This document shows positions 33,828 through 44,077 of a DNA stretch of 64,000 nucleotides, in pieces. The translations under genes were made by a program, and so were the position numbers. The DNA lies in contig NZ_JAUXUP010000030.1 of the NCBI RefSeq assembly GCF_030680935.1, forward strand, positions 1 through 64,000, read 5' to 3'. The DNA is from Polaromonas sp. Its GTDB lineage: Bacteria; Pseudomonadota; Gammaproteobacteria; Burkholderiales; Burkholderiaceae_C. Every line of letters starts with the position of its first letter. The stretch's first letter is position 1. The notes below the pieces were generated by a model. The model was not told the origin of the DNA. It saw only the letters and a list, made by a program, of their open reading frames with translations, and searched no databases.

Positions 33828-35120
33828 ATGCTCGCCGCCCACGAGCCTCTGGTGGCGCCATCCCGATTGCTCCGGTGGACGCAGAATGCCGCCATCTTTG
33901 CGGTCTGTGCCAACCTGTTCTCCACCGCGCTGGGGAACTTGGGATTTCTGGCGTTTGTCGTGTTGTTTCTTTGTCTTCTGGCGCCTGGGCAGCGGCGTCA
34001 CCTGGACACCGGCAACTTTCCGCTGGCGGTCGCTGTGACGATGGGCCTGTATATCGCCTGGCAAGTTGTCGGTTTGAGCTACACCGATGCGCCCATGCGG
34101 TACGCCCTGAAGAACATTTTCAGTGAGCGAAAGATGGTCTACATCCTGCCGCTTGTCCTGATCTTTTCAGACGCCGCGCCAAAACGGCGGTTCTTGATCG
34201 CGTTTCTGGCGGTGTCAACCCTGGCGCTGGTCGCTTCATCCGCGCTCGGAATGATTCCGCTTCAAGCCTGGCTGAAGCTGTTTTCGCAACAAGACCCCCG
34301 CTGGGTAAGCCGCGTGATTTCCGAGAACCAGTTTCTCCTGCGGTCCAATGTCACGCAGGGCATGGTGTTTGCCCTTTGCGCATTTCTCGCGCTCTGGTTT
34401 TCTTTACTGCAGCAAAAACCTGCGGCTGTCTGGGCCTTGCGTGTACTGGCTGCGGCTTTTGCCATCAACATCGCCACCTTGACGAACGGAAGAAGCGGCT
34501 ATGTGGTGTTCCTGGTCCTGACGGTTTGTGCCTTTGCAATGCGACGGGGATTTCGGGGTGTGGTGGTTGGGCTAATTTCGGCAGCTTGCCTGGCTGTATT
34601 TTCGTTTTATACCTTGCCCACCGTGCACCGGCATGTGATGCAGGGCGTGACCGAGGCGCGCGAGTTCGCCACTGCCGGCCGGGAAACGTCGCTCGGAAAG
34701 AGAGTGCTGCTGTACGGGGTGACGCTGGAACTGATCCGGGAAAATCCGGTGCTGGGCCTGGGCACGGGAGGATTCAAGCAGCGCTACAGTGCCATAGCGG
34801 CGGAAAAATACAGCGGATGGCAAAGCAGACCGGCCGATGACCCGCACAGTCAATACCTTTTTATCCTCGCGGAAAACGGTGTGATTGGCTTGCTGACATT
34901 CCTCGCGCTGATTTTTGCCATCCTGCGGTCGTGCCTTCAGAGTGGCAGCATCTACGGAAAAATGGCGGCTGGGTGCGTGCTTGCTTGGTGTGCCACCAGC
35001 CTGTTCAGCGGCCATTTCCGGACGTTTCCGGAGGGTCACCTGATAGCCTTTATTGTGGGCATCCTCATGGTCAGCCGCCCCGCTGGCGCACCGGAGGTTA
35101 CCGGAACTAAGGCGTCGTGA
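33828..35120 (+). CDS. O-antigen ligase family protein (WaaL-like)
   Basis: This 430-residue membrane protein starts at ATG 33828 (a GTG directly before it is also possible). It has about eleven hydrophobic segments and a large periplasmic loop (about 275-345) with the Wzy_C-type features TNGRSGYVVFLV, NPVLGLGTGGF and DPHSQYLFILAENGVIGL, in which the H of HSQY is a conserved catalytic-loop position of the family. It would join O-antigen or oligosaccharide to lipid A core. Paired with the GT25 gene upstream. Confidence 0.87.
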   Translation: MLAAHEPLVAPSRLLRWTQNAAIFAVCANLFSTALGNLGFLAFVVLFLCLLAPGQRRHLDTGNFPLAVAVTMGLYIAWQVVGLSYTDAPMRYALKNIFSERKMVYILPLVLIFSDAAPKRRFLIAFLAVSTLALVASSALGMIPLQAWLKLFSQQDPRWVSRVISENQFLLRSNVTQGMVFALCAFLALWFSLLQQKPAAVWALRVLAAAFAINIATLTNGRSGYVVFLVLTVCAFAMRRGFRGVVVGLISAACLAVFSFYTLPTVHRHVMQGVTEAREFATAGRETSLGKRVLLYGVTLELIRENPVLGLGTGGFKQRYSAIAAEKYSGWQSRPADDPHSQYLFILAENGVIGLLTFLALIFAILRSCLQSGSIYGKMAAGCVLAWCATSLFSGHFRTFPEGHLIAFIVGILMVSRPAGAPEVTGTKAS

Positions 35121-35159
35121 GTGCCACTATGGCTGCCAGGCCATGCGAATCGAATCGCC

Positions 35160-35327
35160 TCAAGCCATGTAGATGGCAATAAAAGCCAGCAAAAACATCA
35201 ACACACCGCCAGCGGCCGGCAGCACCAGCGGCATCAGCGGAACAATCGCTTCGACGATGTCCTGTTCCTGGGCGGGCGTGGGGCTGCTGTGTGCGGCATT
35301 TGTGGTGTGATCGGCTGGGCTAGACAT
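35160..35327 (-). CDS. Small single-pass membrane protein (55 aa)
   Basis: The ATG at 35327 has AGGAA upstream. The product has a polar N-terminal half (MSSPADHTTNAAHSSPTPAQ) and one hydrophobic helix at the C-terminus (LVLPAAGGVLMFLLAFIAIY). No family recognised. It lies between the O-antigen ligase gene and a MITE-like element. Confidence 0.6.
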   Translation of the reverse strand: MSSPADHTTNAAHSSPTPAQEQDIVEAIVPLMPLVLPAAGGVLMFLLAFIAIYMA

Positions 35328-35376
35328 GGCGGTTCCTGCAAACGGGGAGTAAGCCGCGATTTTACCTTCTTGACTA

Positions 35377-35537
35377 GTACTGCAACCCGAAAGTAGCGGA
35401 ACTAAATGAAAGTGAAGGGTTCGTGCCCAGGGCAAGGCGCAAGCCGCAGCGAAGGCTGTGCGCCTTCGCAAGGGTTGCAACGCCGCCAAGGGTGCGAAGA
35501 CTCGCTTTCATGTTTCGATATTTTCGGGTTGCAGTAC
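35377..35537. mobile_element. MITE-like element 2 with terminal inverted repeats
   Basis: The ends are GTACTGCAACCCGAAA at the left and its exact complement TTTCGGGTTGCAGTAC at the right; imperfect similarity continues inward to about 45 bp (ATGAAAG blocks). The middle has a perfect hairpin GCGAAGGC-TGTGC-GCCTTCGC flanked by GGCAAGGCGC and CAACGCCGCC, the same order as in the element at 14296-14458. It has no coding capacity. It lies between the 55-residue gene and the thioesterase gene. Confidence 0.75.
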
Positions 35538-35553
35538 CGGTCCCCGGCAAACC

Positions 35554-35961
35554 TCACAGCAGCGCGTAGGTGGTCGTGAAGCGGCTGACACTTTTGCCGT
35601 CGTCGGCGCCCAGCATGTCGATCTCGCCAAAGGCCAGCGACTTGCCGGCGCGGATCACGTGGGCCTTGAGCAGCGCACCCTGACCCGACAGGGGTTTGAG
35701 GAAGCTGCTGCTCATCTGCACCGTGGTGCAAGGCCTGAATTCGCCAAAATGATTGATCAGTGCCAACACCATCGCGGTGTCGGCCGCCGCCATCATGGCC
35801 TGGCCGCAGAGCATGCCGCCGGTGCGAGAGAGGTCGGCATTTTGCGGCAGGCGCAGGGTCACGCTCTGGCTGTCAAAGGCGTCCACCTGCAGGCCAAGTG
35901 CCTGTACCCACGGCGCAAAATATTCCGGCAGGGCCGCCTGCAAGGCTTGAATTGTCATCAT
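35554..35961 (-). CDS. Hotdog-fold thioesterase (PaaI/YdiI-like)
   Basis: This 135-residue protein has the hotdog thioesterase pattern: MLCGQAMMAAADTAMVLAL for the hot-dog helix and VQMSSSFLKPLSGQGALLKAHVIRAGKSLAFGEIDML for the sheet. Such enzymes hydrolyse acyl-CoA thioesters. Its ATG (35961) overlaps the stop of the threonine deaminase gene by one base (TGATG), so they are co-translated; the metabolic link is unclear. Confidence 0.82.
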   Translation of the reverse strand: MMTIQALQAALPEYFAPWVQALGLQVDAFDSQSVTLRLPQNADLSRTGGMLCGQAMMAAADTAMVLALINHFGEFRPCTTVQMSSSFLKPLSGQGALLKAHVIRAGKSLAFGEIDMLGADDGKSVSRFTTTYALL

Positions 35962-37163
35962 CAGTGTTGCTCCATCGCTTCAAAACCGGCGGCCTGCAGC
36001 ACGGCCAGCACCTGTCCAATGTGCTCGCGGCCCCGGGTCTGGATGACCAGCTCGATGTCCACATTCTGCGCAGCCAGCATGGTGAAGGCGCGCTGGTGAT
36101 GGACTTCGTCGATGTTGGCGCCGGCATCGGCCACGGTGGCCGTGATTCTGGCCAGCGAGCCCGGCACGTCGCGTGCGCTGACGCGGATGCGTGCCAGCCG
36201 GCCGGCGCGCACCATGCCGCGCTCGATGATGGCCGCCAGCAGCAGCGGATCGATGTTGCCACCACACAGCACCAGACCGACTTTTTTGCCTTTGAAGCGC
36301 TCCGGGTATTTCAGCAGTGCGGCCAGGCCAGCAGCGCCCGCGCCCTCGACCAGGGTTTTTTCGATTTCCAGCAGCATGACCATGGCCTGCTCGATGTCGC
36401 CTTCATCCACCAGCACCAGGTCATCGACCAGACGTTTGATGATGGCCAGCGGGATCAGCCCCGGTGTGCCGACCGCAATGCCTTCGGCAATTGTGCTGCT
36501 GCCCTGCGGGTGGTGTGTACCCTTGATGGCGTTGACCATGGCCGGAAAGCGCGAGGTCTGCACGCCAATGATTTCAATGCCAGGCTTGATCGCCTTGGCC
36601 GCAGTAGCCATGCCGGCGATCAGGCCGCCGCCGCCAATCGCAACGATCAGCGTGTCCAACTCGGGCACGGCTCGCAGCATTTCAAGCCCGACCGTACCCT
36701 GGCCGGCCACAATGGCTTCGTCGTCATAAGGGTGGATAAACACCAGGCCTTCTCGTTCGACCAGCTCAAGCGCGTGGCTGCGCGACTCGTCCAGGGTGTC
36801 ACCGTGCAGAACCACCTCGGCGCCAAAGCCGCGTGTGCGTTCGATTTTCACGCCGGGCGTAAAACGCGGCATCACAATCACCGCGCGCAGGCCCAGACGC
36901 TGCGCATGGTAGGCCACGCCCTGGGCATGGTTGCCGGCGCTCATGGCGACCACGCCGCGCCGGCCCTCCTCGGCAGACAACCGCGCCAGCTTGTTGCACG
37001 CGCCGCGCTCCTTGAAGGAGGCGGTGTACTGCAGGTTTTCAAACTTCAGAAAAACCTCTGCCCCGGTGATTTGCGACAGGGTTTTGGAGGCCACGCAAGG
37101 TGTATCCAGCAACTGCCCTTGCAGCCTCTGGGCGGCGGCCTGAATATCAGTCAACGCAAGCAT
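35961..37163 (-). CDS. ilvA: Threonine ammonia-lyase (biosynthetic/catabolic, ACT domain)
   Basis: This 400-residue PLP enzyme converts threonine to 2-oxobutyrate and ammonia, the first step of isoleucine synthesis. The PLP lysine is in TASFKERGA, the phosphate-binding loop is IGGGGLIAGM, and a single C-terminal ACT-like regulatory domain is visible (ARIRVSARDVPGSLARITATVADAGANI). The length with one ACT domain fits the short type also called TdcB; the biosynthetic role is assumed. Confidence 0.9.
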   Translation of the reverse strand: MLALTDIQAAAQRLQGQLLDTPCVASKTLSQITGAEVFLKFENLQYTASFKERGACNKLARLSAEEGRRGVVAMSAGNHAQGVAYHAQRLGLRAVIVMPRFTPGVKIERTRGFGAEVVLHGDTLDESRSHALELVEREGLVFIHPYDDEAIVAGQGTVGLEMLRAVPELDTLIVAIGGGGLIAGMATAAKAIKPGIEIIGVQTSRFPAMVNAIKGTHHPQGSSTIAEGIAVGTPGLIPLAIIKRLVDDLVLVDEGDIEQAMVMLLEIEKTLVEGAGAAGLAALLKYPERFKGKKVGLVLCGGNIDPLLLAAIIERGMVRAGRLARIRVSARDVPGSLARITATVADAGANIDEVHHQRAFTMLAAQNVDIELVIQTRGREHIGQVLAVLQAAGFEAMEQH

Positions 37164-37396
37164 GGGGCCTCCTGGCGGGAGGCGGGCAGTTGTGGGGTGT
37201 GCGCGTTCATGGGTTCCTCTCGGCGAAGTGGCGATTGTGGCGCGGATTTGTGGCGCAATTCACACGGGTACTCAGGATTAGCGTCTTCCATCAAGCATAA
37301 ACCTGCGTTATGGTGAGGTGTGTGCACACCAGAAGTCCAACAGGGTTTCAGGGGCACGTGCAAAGGGTTGTTGTCTTCCAGACCGGAGGTCCTTCA

Positions 37397-39754
37397 ATGA
37401 GCAAGCGTTCGGGTGCGGATAAGCAGGGGCAGTTGCTGCTGTCGCCGGGCCTTGAAGAGGCGCCGGTGCTGGACCTGATGTGTTCGCATTTTGTGCTGAC
37501 CCTGGCTGCCCGGCAAGGCGCCAAATTCAATGTGCGGCGTGACCTCAACAGCCTGCTGTCGCTGTCGGGCCGGCACCTGGTGTGGCCCTTGCCCGCGCTG
37601 CAGCGCCTGCGGGAATTTCTTGGCCGGCGCTGCCGTGACAACGAATTCTGGCGCGGCCACGAGGCGCTGAGTGATACCGAGTTCATGAACCGCCATGGCG
37701 CCTGGCGCGGCCCTTACGAAGAGGGCACCCTGTTTTTTTACCTCGACGAACACGCCAAGGATCAGCCCAAAGACCTGCTGTCGGTCTTGGGCGCCACCGG
37801 CGACTGGTTGACCCAGGCGCTGAAAAAGCAGTCCACGCTGGTTGAAAAGAATATTGCCGCGCTGGCCAATTTGCTGCAGCTCAATCAGGCCGAACGCGCG
37901 CTGCTGCTTTACGGCACGCTGGCGCGCTACCAGCGCGACTTGCGCTCCTTGCTGGTCGAGTTCAAGGTCAGCAACGCGCCCGAGGCCTACGCCGCGATTG
38001 CCGAGGTCGCTGGCGTCAAGGCCAGCGAGGTGGCCGAAGCCTTGCGCGCCGGCTCTCGGCTGGAACGTATCGGCATGGTTGAAAACCTCATTTCCGAGCA
38101 CAACATCACCGACCTGGCCGACCTGATGAAGGTCAGTGAAAAACTGCCGCCGGTCCTGATGCGCGAGTACCGCGACCAGAACGAGTTGATGGCGGTGTTC
38201 ACCCGTCCGGTGGACCGCAGCAGCCTGGGGCTGACCGATTTTGCCTTTGCCTGTGACGATGTGCAGGTGCTGGTGGCCCTGCTGCGCAACGCGGTGCAGG
38301 GCAAGGAGCTCGGTGTCAATGTGCTGCTGTACGGGCCGCCCGGCACCGGCAAGACCGAACTGGCCAAGGTGGTGGCCCAGGCCGCGGGGCTTGATCTGTT
38401 CGAGGTCGAGTACGCTGACCGCGACGGCAACTCCCTGAGCGGGCGCGACCGCTACCGCTCGCTGCAGATTGCCCAGGTATTTCTGAAAGGCAGCGCCCAT
38501 GCCGCCCTGCTGTTTGACGAGGTTGAAGACGTGTTTCCGGCGATTTCCAGCGAGGCCGCGCAACTGCTGGCGCGTTCGGACCAGATGGCGGCGCCGGCCA
38601 CCGGTTCCGTCAACGGCAAAGCCTGGGTCAACCAGATTCTCGAGTCCAACACCGTGCCCACCCTGTGGGTCACCAACCGCATCGAGCAGATTGATCCGGC
38701 CTTCCGGCGCCGCTTTGCCTACCACCTGGAACTCAAATCCCCGCCGCCTGGCGCGCGTGAAGCGCTGGTGCGCAAGACACTGGAGGGCGTACCCGTCAGC
38801 GAGGCTTTTGTGGCCAAACTCACCGGGCGCAAGGGTCTGACACCGGCGCAGATTCGCACGGCGGTACGTTTTGCCAAACTCGCCAGCACCCCGGGCTTTG
38901 AGGCCGATGGCTTGGGCATGGCTCCCATCCTGTCGGGTGGCCAGGCCGCGTTGACCGAATCTCTGATCGAGCGGCAACTTAAAAACGCCGATCTGGCGCT
39001 GGGCAACAAGGCCGACGCCGCCGGGCGCCGCAGCGTCACCACTTACGACCTGGCCATGCTCAACGTCGAGTCGCGCTTCGAGGTGCCGCGCATCGTTGCT
39101 GCGCTCAAGGCCCGTGGCCATGGCACCCTGTGTTTTTACGGTGCGCCGGGCACCGGCAAGACGGCGCTGGCCGAGCACCTGGCCAAGGCGCTGGAGCGCC
39201 CGCTGCTGATCAAGCAGGCGAGCGACCTGATGAGCAAATACGTGGGCGAGACCGAGCAGAACATGGCGGCGATGTTTGCCGAAGCCGAAGCTGAGAAAGC
39301 CGTGTTGCTGCTCGACGAAGCCGACAGTTTTTTGCAGGACAGGCGCGGCGCACAACGTACCTACGAGGTGACCGAGGTCAATGAAATGCTGCAGGGCATG
39401 GAGCGTTTCAACGGCATTTTTGTCTGCACCACGAATCTGCTGGAAAGTCTGGACCAGGCGGCCTTGCGGCGCTTTACCTTCAAGATCAAATTCATGCCCC
39501 TGACCGGCGCGCAGCGGGAAAAGATGTTTGTCACCGAAGCGCTGTCTGGCAACGCCGGCCTGCTGGATGCCGGCCTCAGCCTGCGTCTGGCCAAACTGGC
39601 GCAGTTGTGCCCCGGTGACTTTGCCGCAGTCAGGCGGCAGGCCGATATCCTGGCGGCGGAATTCACGGCGGAAGAATTTTTGAGCCAGCTCGAGGCCGAG
39701 CACCGTATCAAGCCCGAAGTGCGGGAGGCACGGGGCATGGGGTTTATTCAGTAG
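37397..39754 (+). CDS. Tandem AAA+ ATPase of unknown role
   Basis: This 785-residue protein starts at ATG 37397 with GGAGGT at 37385-37390. After an N-terminal region of about 290 residues with no recognised domain, it has two AAA+ modules. Module 1 has Walker A GPPGTGKT (312-319), LLFDEVEDVF and an arginine-finger stretch FRRRF. Module 2 has Walker A GAPGTGKT (about 581-588), LLLDEADSFLQDRRGAQ and TTNLLESLDQAALRRF. Both modules look catalytically intact. It resembles classic AAA unfoldase-type proteins (FtsH/p97 type cores) without a protease. It is monocistronic and divergent from ilvA. Confidence 0.85.
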   Translation: MSKRSGADKQGQLLLSPGLEEAPVLDLMCSHFVLTLAARQGAKFNVRRDLNSLLSLSGRHLVWPLPALQRLREFLGRRCRDNEFWRGHEALSDTEFMNRHGAWRGPYEEGTLFFYLDEHAKDQPKDLLSVLGATGDWLTQALKKQSTLVEKNIAALANLLQLNQAERALLLYGTLARYQRDLRSLLVEFKVSNAPEAYAAIAEVAGVKASEVAEALRAGSRLERIGMVENLISEHNITDLADLMKVSEKLPPVLMREYRDQNELMAVFTRPVDRSSLGLTDFAFACDDVQVLVALLRNAVQGKELGVNVLLYGPPGTGKTELAKVVAQAAGLDLFEVEYADRDGNSLSGRDRYRSLQIAQVFLKGSAHAALLFDEVEDVFPAISSEAAQLLARSDQMAAPATGSVNGKAWVNQILESNTVPTLWVTNRIEQIDPAFRRRFAYHLELKSPPPGAREALVRKTLEGVPVSEAFVAKLTGRKGLTPAQIRTAVRFAKLASTPGFEADGLGMAPILSGGQAALTESLIERQLKNADLALGNKADAAGRRSVTTYDLAMLNVESRFEVPRIVAALKARGHGTLCFYGAPGTGKTALAEHLAKALERPLLIKQASDLMSKYVGETEQNMAAMFAEAEAEKAVLLLDEADSFLQDRRGAQRTYEVTEVNEMLQGMERFNGIFVCTTNLLESLDQAALRRFTFKIKFMPLTGAQREKMFVTEALSGNAGLLDAGLSLRLAKLAQLCPGDFAAVRRQADILAAEFTAEEFLSQLEAEHRIKPEVREARGMGFIQ

Positions 39755-39769
39755 GAACGGGCTATTCCG

Positions 39770-39833
39770 AATCGCTGTCTATTGAATAGCTGTTTACGCA
39801 ATGCACACAAGGGCCAGAGGCCATTTTGATGCT
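39770..39833. repeat. Dispersed repeat (family 2), copy d
   Basis: Plus-strand copy: CTATTGAATAGCTGTTTACG, CAA, AAGGGCCAGAGGCCATTTTG. It fills the 84-bp convergent gap between the AAA+ gene and the DISM/GGDEF gene. Confidence 0.75.
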
Positions 39834-39838
39834 GCAAG

Positions 39839-41602
39839 TCAGAGCTGGATCAGGCGTATCGCCTTGCGCGAACCATCGTTCATCTCCTTGACCGCCTGCA
39901 TCATGCTGTCCAGACAGGCCTGCGCCCGCTCGGGCGCCAGGCGTACCGGCCCGGCGAGGTAACCGATGGCGATGTGGAACAGCAGCGGATCTGCATCAGG
40001 CAATTCAGTCGTGGTTCGCAGGCCGCTCGCCAGGATTTTGGTGGCCAGCCGGTTCACCGAGTCACTGGTCATGGGGCCTTCCAGCAACAAGGCAAAGTGG
40101 CTGTCGCCGATGCGTGCCACCGTGTCGGTCTGCTTGGCCACCGCCTGAATGCGCGCGGCGGCCAGCACCATGGCCCGGTCGCCGGTTTCGCGCCCATGTT
40201 TGAGTTGCAGGCTGGCCTGGTTGCTCAGGTCGATGACCATCAGCGCGCAGGGCTGCTGGTAACGCTCGGCAGTGCTCAGCGCCTGGCGCAGCTTGCCCAG
40301 CAGCGGCCGGGTGGTGAGCAGACCGGTCAGCGGATCGGTGGTGCGCAAGCTGCTGGCCCGGGCAGAGGGTTCTACGCGCCGGGTGACGCGGCGCAGCAGG
40401 CCATAAAAAAGAATCGGAGCTTCGACGGCCGAGCCCAGAATCAACGCGTTCTGGGTCAGAAAGCCTGAGGCCATCAGGCCGAAATTGCGCAGCAGAGGGA
40501 ACAGGGTGGCGACAATGATGGGCAAAAATCCCAGCGCTATCCAGCGTGCGTGGCGGTCGCCTTCCACCAGCGAGACCCCCACCACCATCAGGAGCGTCAC
40601 CAAGCCGGCGCTGACCAGAATGTTGATGAGCGCAAAACTTTCGGGCGTCGGGAAGGAGGCATCGAGCAGGCCGACCACCGGTATCAGCCCCATCAAGGCC
40701 AGGATCAGCCAGTCCAGTGCCCGGAAGAAACGCCCGGGCGTGGTCACGGTACGCACAAACCACAGCGCGGCTGCGGCGGCGAGCAGCGGCAGCAGGACAA
40801 TCGCGATGTTGTTGAACTGTGGCAGCTCGGGCCACAGGTACAGGCCGCCCAGGCCTTTGAAGGCGGCCTGGGAGCCGGCAAAGGTGCCGAGGTAAGCCGC
40901 GTAAGTTGCAAAACCACGGTCGCGGTAGGCCACTGCGTTGATCAGTGCCAGGACGGTCACCAGCAGTGCCAGTCCGAAATAGGCGCCCAGGAACAGGTGC
41001 TCCAGCTGGCGCGAGCTGGTCACCCGCTCGGCGCTCAGCACCCGGGGCAGGGCCGAAAAAGGAATGCGCGCGTGCTCGACCCGCAGGTAGTAACGCACGC
41101 TGGGCCCGACTTCATGGCTCAGGGAGAAAATCGGATAACGGGCAGGCTGTGGCCATGCGCTGATGGGCAGGCTGTCGCCGGCTTGCTGCACCACCCAGCG
41201 GCCCAGACTGTCGCGGTGATACAGCGCGATTTTGTCCACGCCGGACATCGGCAGCTCCAGTTTCCAGTGCACTCGGGGGTCCTGCACCGTGGCGTCAAAG
41301 CGCAGCCAGAGTGCCGCGTCGTCCAGCTGGTATTTTGTATCGGCGACGATGGCGGCAAAAGGCAACTGCCTGGCGTCGGCTTCGACTTTTCCCACCGGGG
41401 TTTTGCCGCCAGCATCCACCCAGAATTCCAGCGCCTGTGTCAGGGCCACCGGGCCGTTGTCGCGGCCCAGGGTCAGGGCGTCGACGCCCCAGGCGGGGCC
41501 GGCCAACAGCAGCGTCTGCAAAACAAGGGCGCCAGCAAACGCCCGTGCACCGCGCGCCAGGGCGGTATGCCGGAGGGTGAGGGCTTGGACAACTGACGAC
41601 AC
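39839..41602 (-). CDS. 7TM-DISM sensor protein with degenerate GGDEF domain
   Basis: This protein (587 residues from GTG 41602; the longer frame to 41704 overlaps recQ) has a signal-like start, a periplasmic 7TMR-DISMED2 domain (about 60-175: LWLRFDATVQDPRVHWKLELP), seven membrane helices (about 205-425) and a C-terminal GGDEF-type domain starting TDPLTGLLTTRPLL. The active-site GG(D/E)EF is replaced by RIGDSHF, so diguanylate cyclase activity is unlikely; it may act as a receptor by protein contacts. It follows recQ on the same strand. Confidence 0.82.
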   Translation of the reverse strand: MSSVVQALTLRHTALARGARAFAGALVLQTLLLAGPAWGVDALTLGRDNGPVALTQALEFWVDAGGKTPVGKVEADARQLPFAAIVADTKYQLDDAALWLRFDATVQDPRVHWKLELPMSGVDKIALYHRDSLGRWVVQQAGDSLPISAWPQPARYPIFSLSHEVGPSVRYYLRVEHARIPFSALPRVLSAERVTSSRQLEHLFLGAYFGLALLVTVLALINAVAYRDRGFATYAAYLGTFAGSQAAFKGLGGLYLWPELPQFNNIAIVLLPLLAAAAALWFVRTVTTPGRFFRALDWLILALMGLIPVVGLLDASFPTPESFALINILVSAGLVTLLMVVGVSLVEGDRHARWIALGFLPIIVATLFPLLRNFGLMASGFLTQNALILGSAVEAPILFYGLLRRVTRRVEPSARASSLRTTDPLTGLLTTRPLLGKLRQALSTAERYQQPCALMVIDLSNQASLQLKHGRETGDRAMVLAAARIQAVAKQTDTVARIGDSHFALLLEGPMTSDSVNRLATKILASGLRTTTELPDADPLLFHIAIGYLAGPVRLAPERAQACLDSMMQAVKEMNDGSRKAIRLIQL

Positions 41603-41642
41603 GCGCGTATTGTGCAGCAGTGGCCCGGGGTACCCGTTTCGC

Positions 41643-43514
<1,872 letters not shown>

Positions 43515-43541
43515 AGTGGAATGGGGTCAGGGCGAGAACGT

Positions 43542-43604
43542 GTTGCTATTGAATCAATAGCTGCTTGCGCAAGCTGGGTATGGGCTGGAGCCCGATTTTG
43601 CTTG
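43542..43604. repeat. Dispersed repeat (family 2), copy e
   Basis: Plus-strand copy that best shows the pattern: GCTATTGAATCAATAGCTGC, TTGCGCAAGC, GGGCTGGAGCCCGATTTTGC. It lies between recQ and the rhodanese gene, upstream of recQ's start. Confidence 0.8.
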
Positions 43605-43613
43605 GGAAGCCGG

Positions 43614-44006
43614 CTACATCTGTTCCCAGGGCAGGCCGTCAAAACGCCAGCCACTCAGGGTGGAGCGCTGGAACTGCTCGTCAAGATCACCTTCAAAACC
43701 GTGCACCACGTTGATCACCTCGGAAAAACCTGCCGCTTCCAGCGCCTGGCCGGCATCCAGCGTTCGCTTGCCCGAGCGGCAGATCAGCAGCACCGGCTGG
43801 TCCTTGCCGCTGGCCTCGCGGGTGACCGCCTCGGCAAACTTTTGCGCATCGGGCATCAGGTCCGGGTATTCATACCAGGGAACATTGACCACGCCGGGCG
43901 GGCGCCCCACGTACAGCGACTCGATTTCCATGCGCACGTCGACAAACAGCGCGTCGGGGTGCTGCTGCAGGTAGTCCCAGGCTGCTTTGGGTTGAAGGTG
44001 TTTCAT
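43614..44006 (-). CDS. Rhodanese-like domain protein
   Basis: This 130-residue single-domain rhodanese has the active-site loop CRSGKRT with C76, and the N-terminal ALFVDVRMEIESLYVGRPPGVVNVPWYEY strand-helix pattern. It would transfer sulfane sulfur; the natural acceptor is unknown. It is divergent from the methionine synthase gene with 71 bp between, which may share a promoter region. Confidence 0.88.
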   Translation of the reverse strand: MKHLQPKAAWDYLQQHPDALFVDVRMEIESLYVGRPPGVVNVPWYEYPDLMPDAQKFAEAVTREASGKDQPVLLICRSGKRTLDAGQALEAAGFSEVINVVHGFEGDLDEQFQRSTLSGWRFDGLPWEQM

Positions 44007-44077
44007 GGCTAGGGCTATTGTCGAGGGAAATCAGCAGGATTTTGGCAGGCAAAAGCCGGCCCCCCTAAAATGCATGC

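Noticed and set aside
37394-39703. 769-codon open frame antisense to the tandem AAA+ gene
   Set aside because: Shadow of a gene with full catalytic motifs and a clear ribosome site on the plus strand.
44007-44077. Possible cobalamin or SAM riboswitch before metH
   Set aside because: Only 71 bp separate the rhodanese and metH starts, too short for a cobalamin aptamer and without its conserved boxes.
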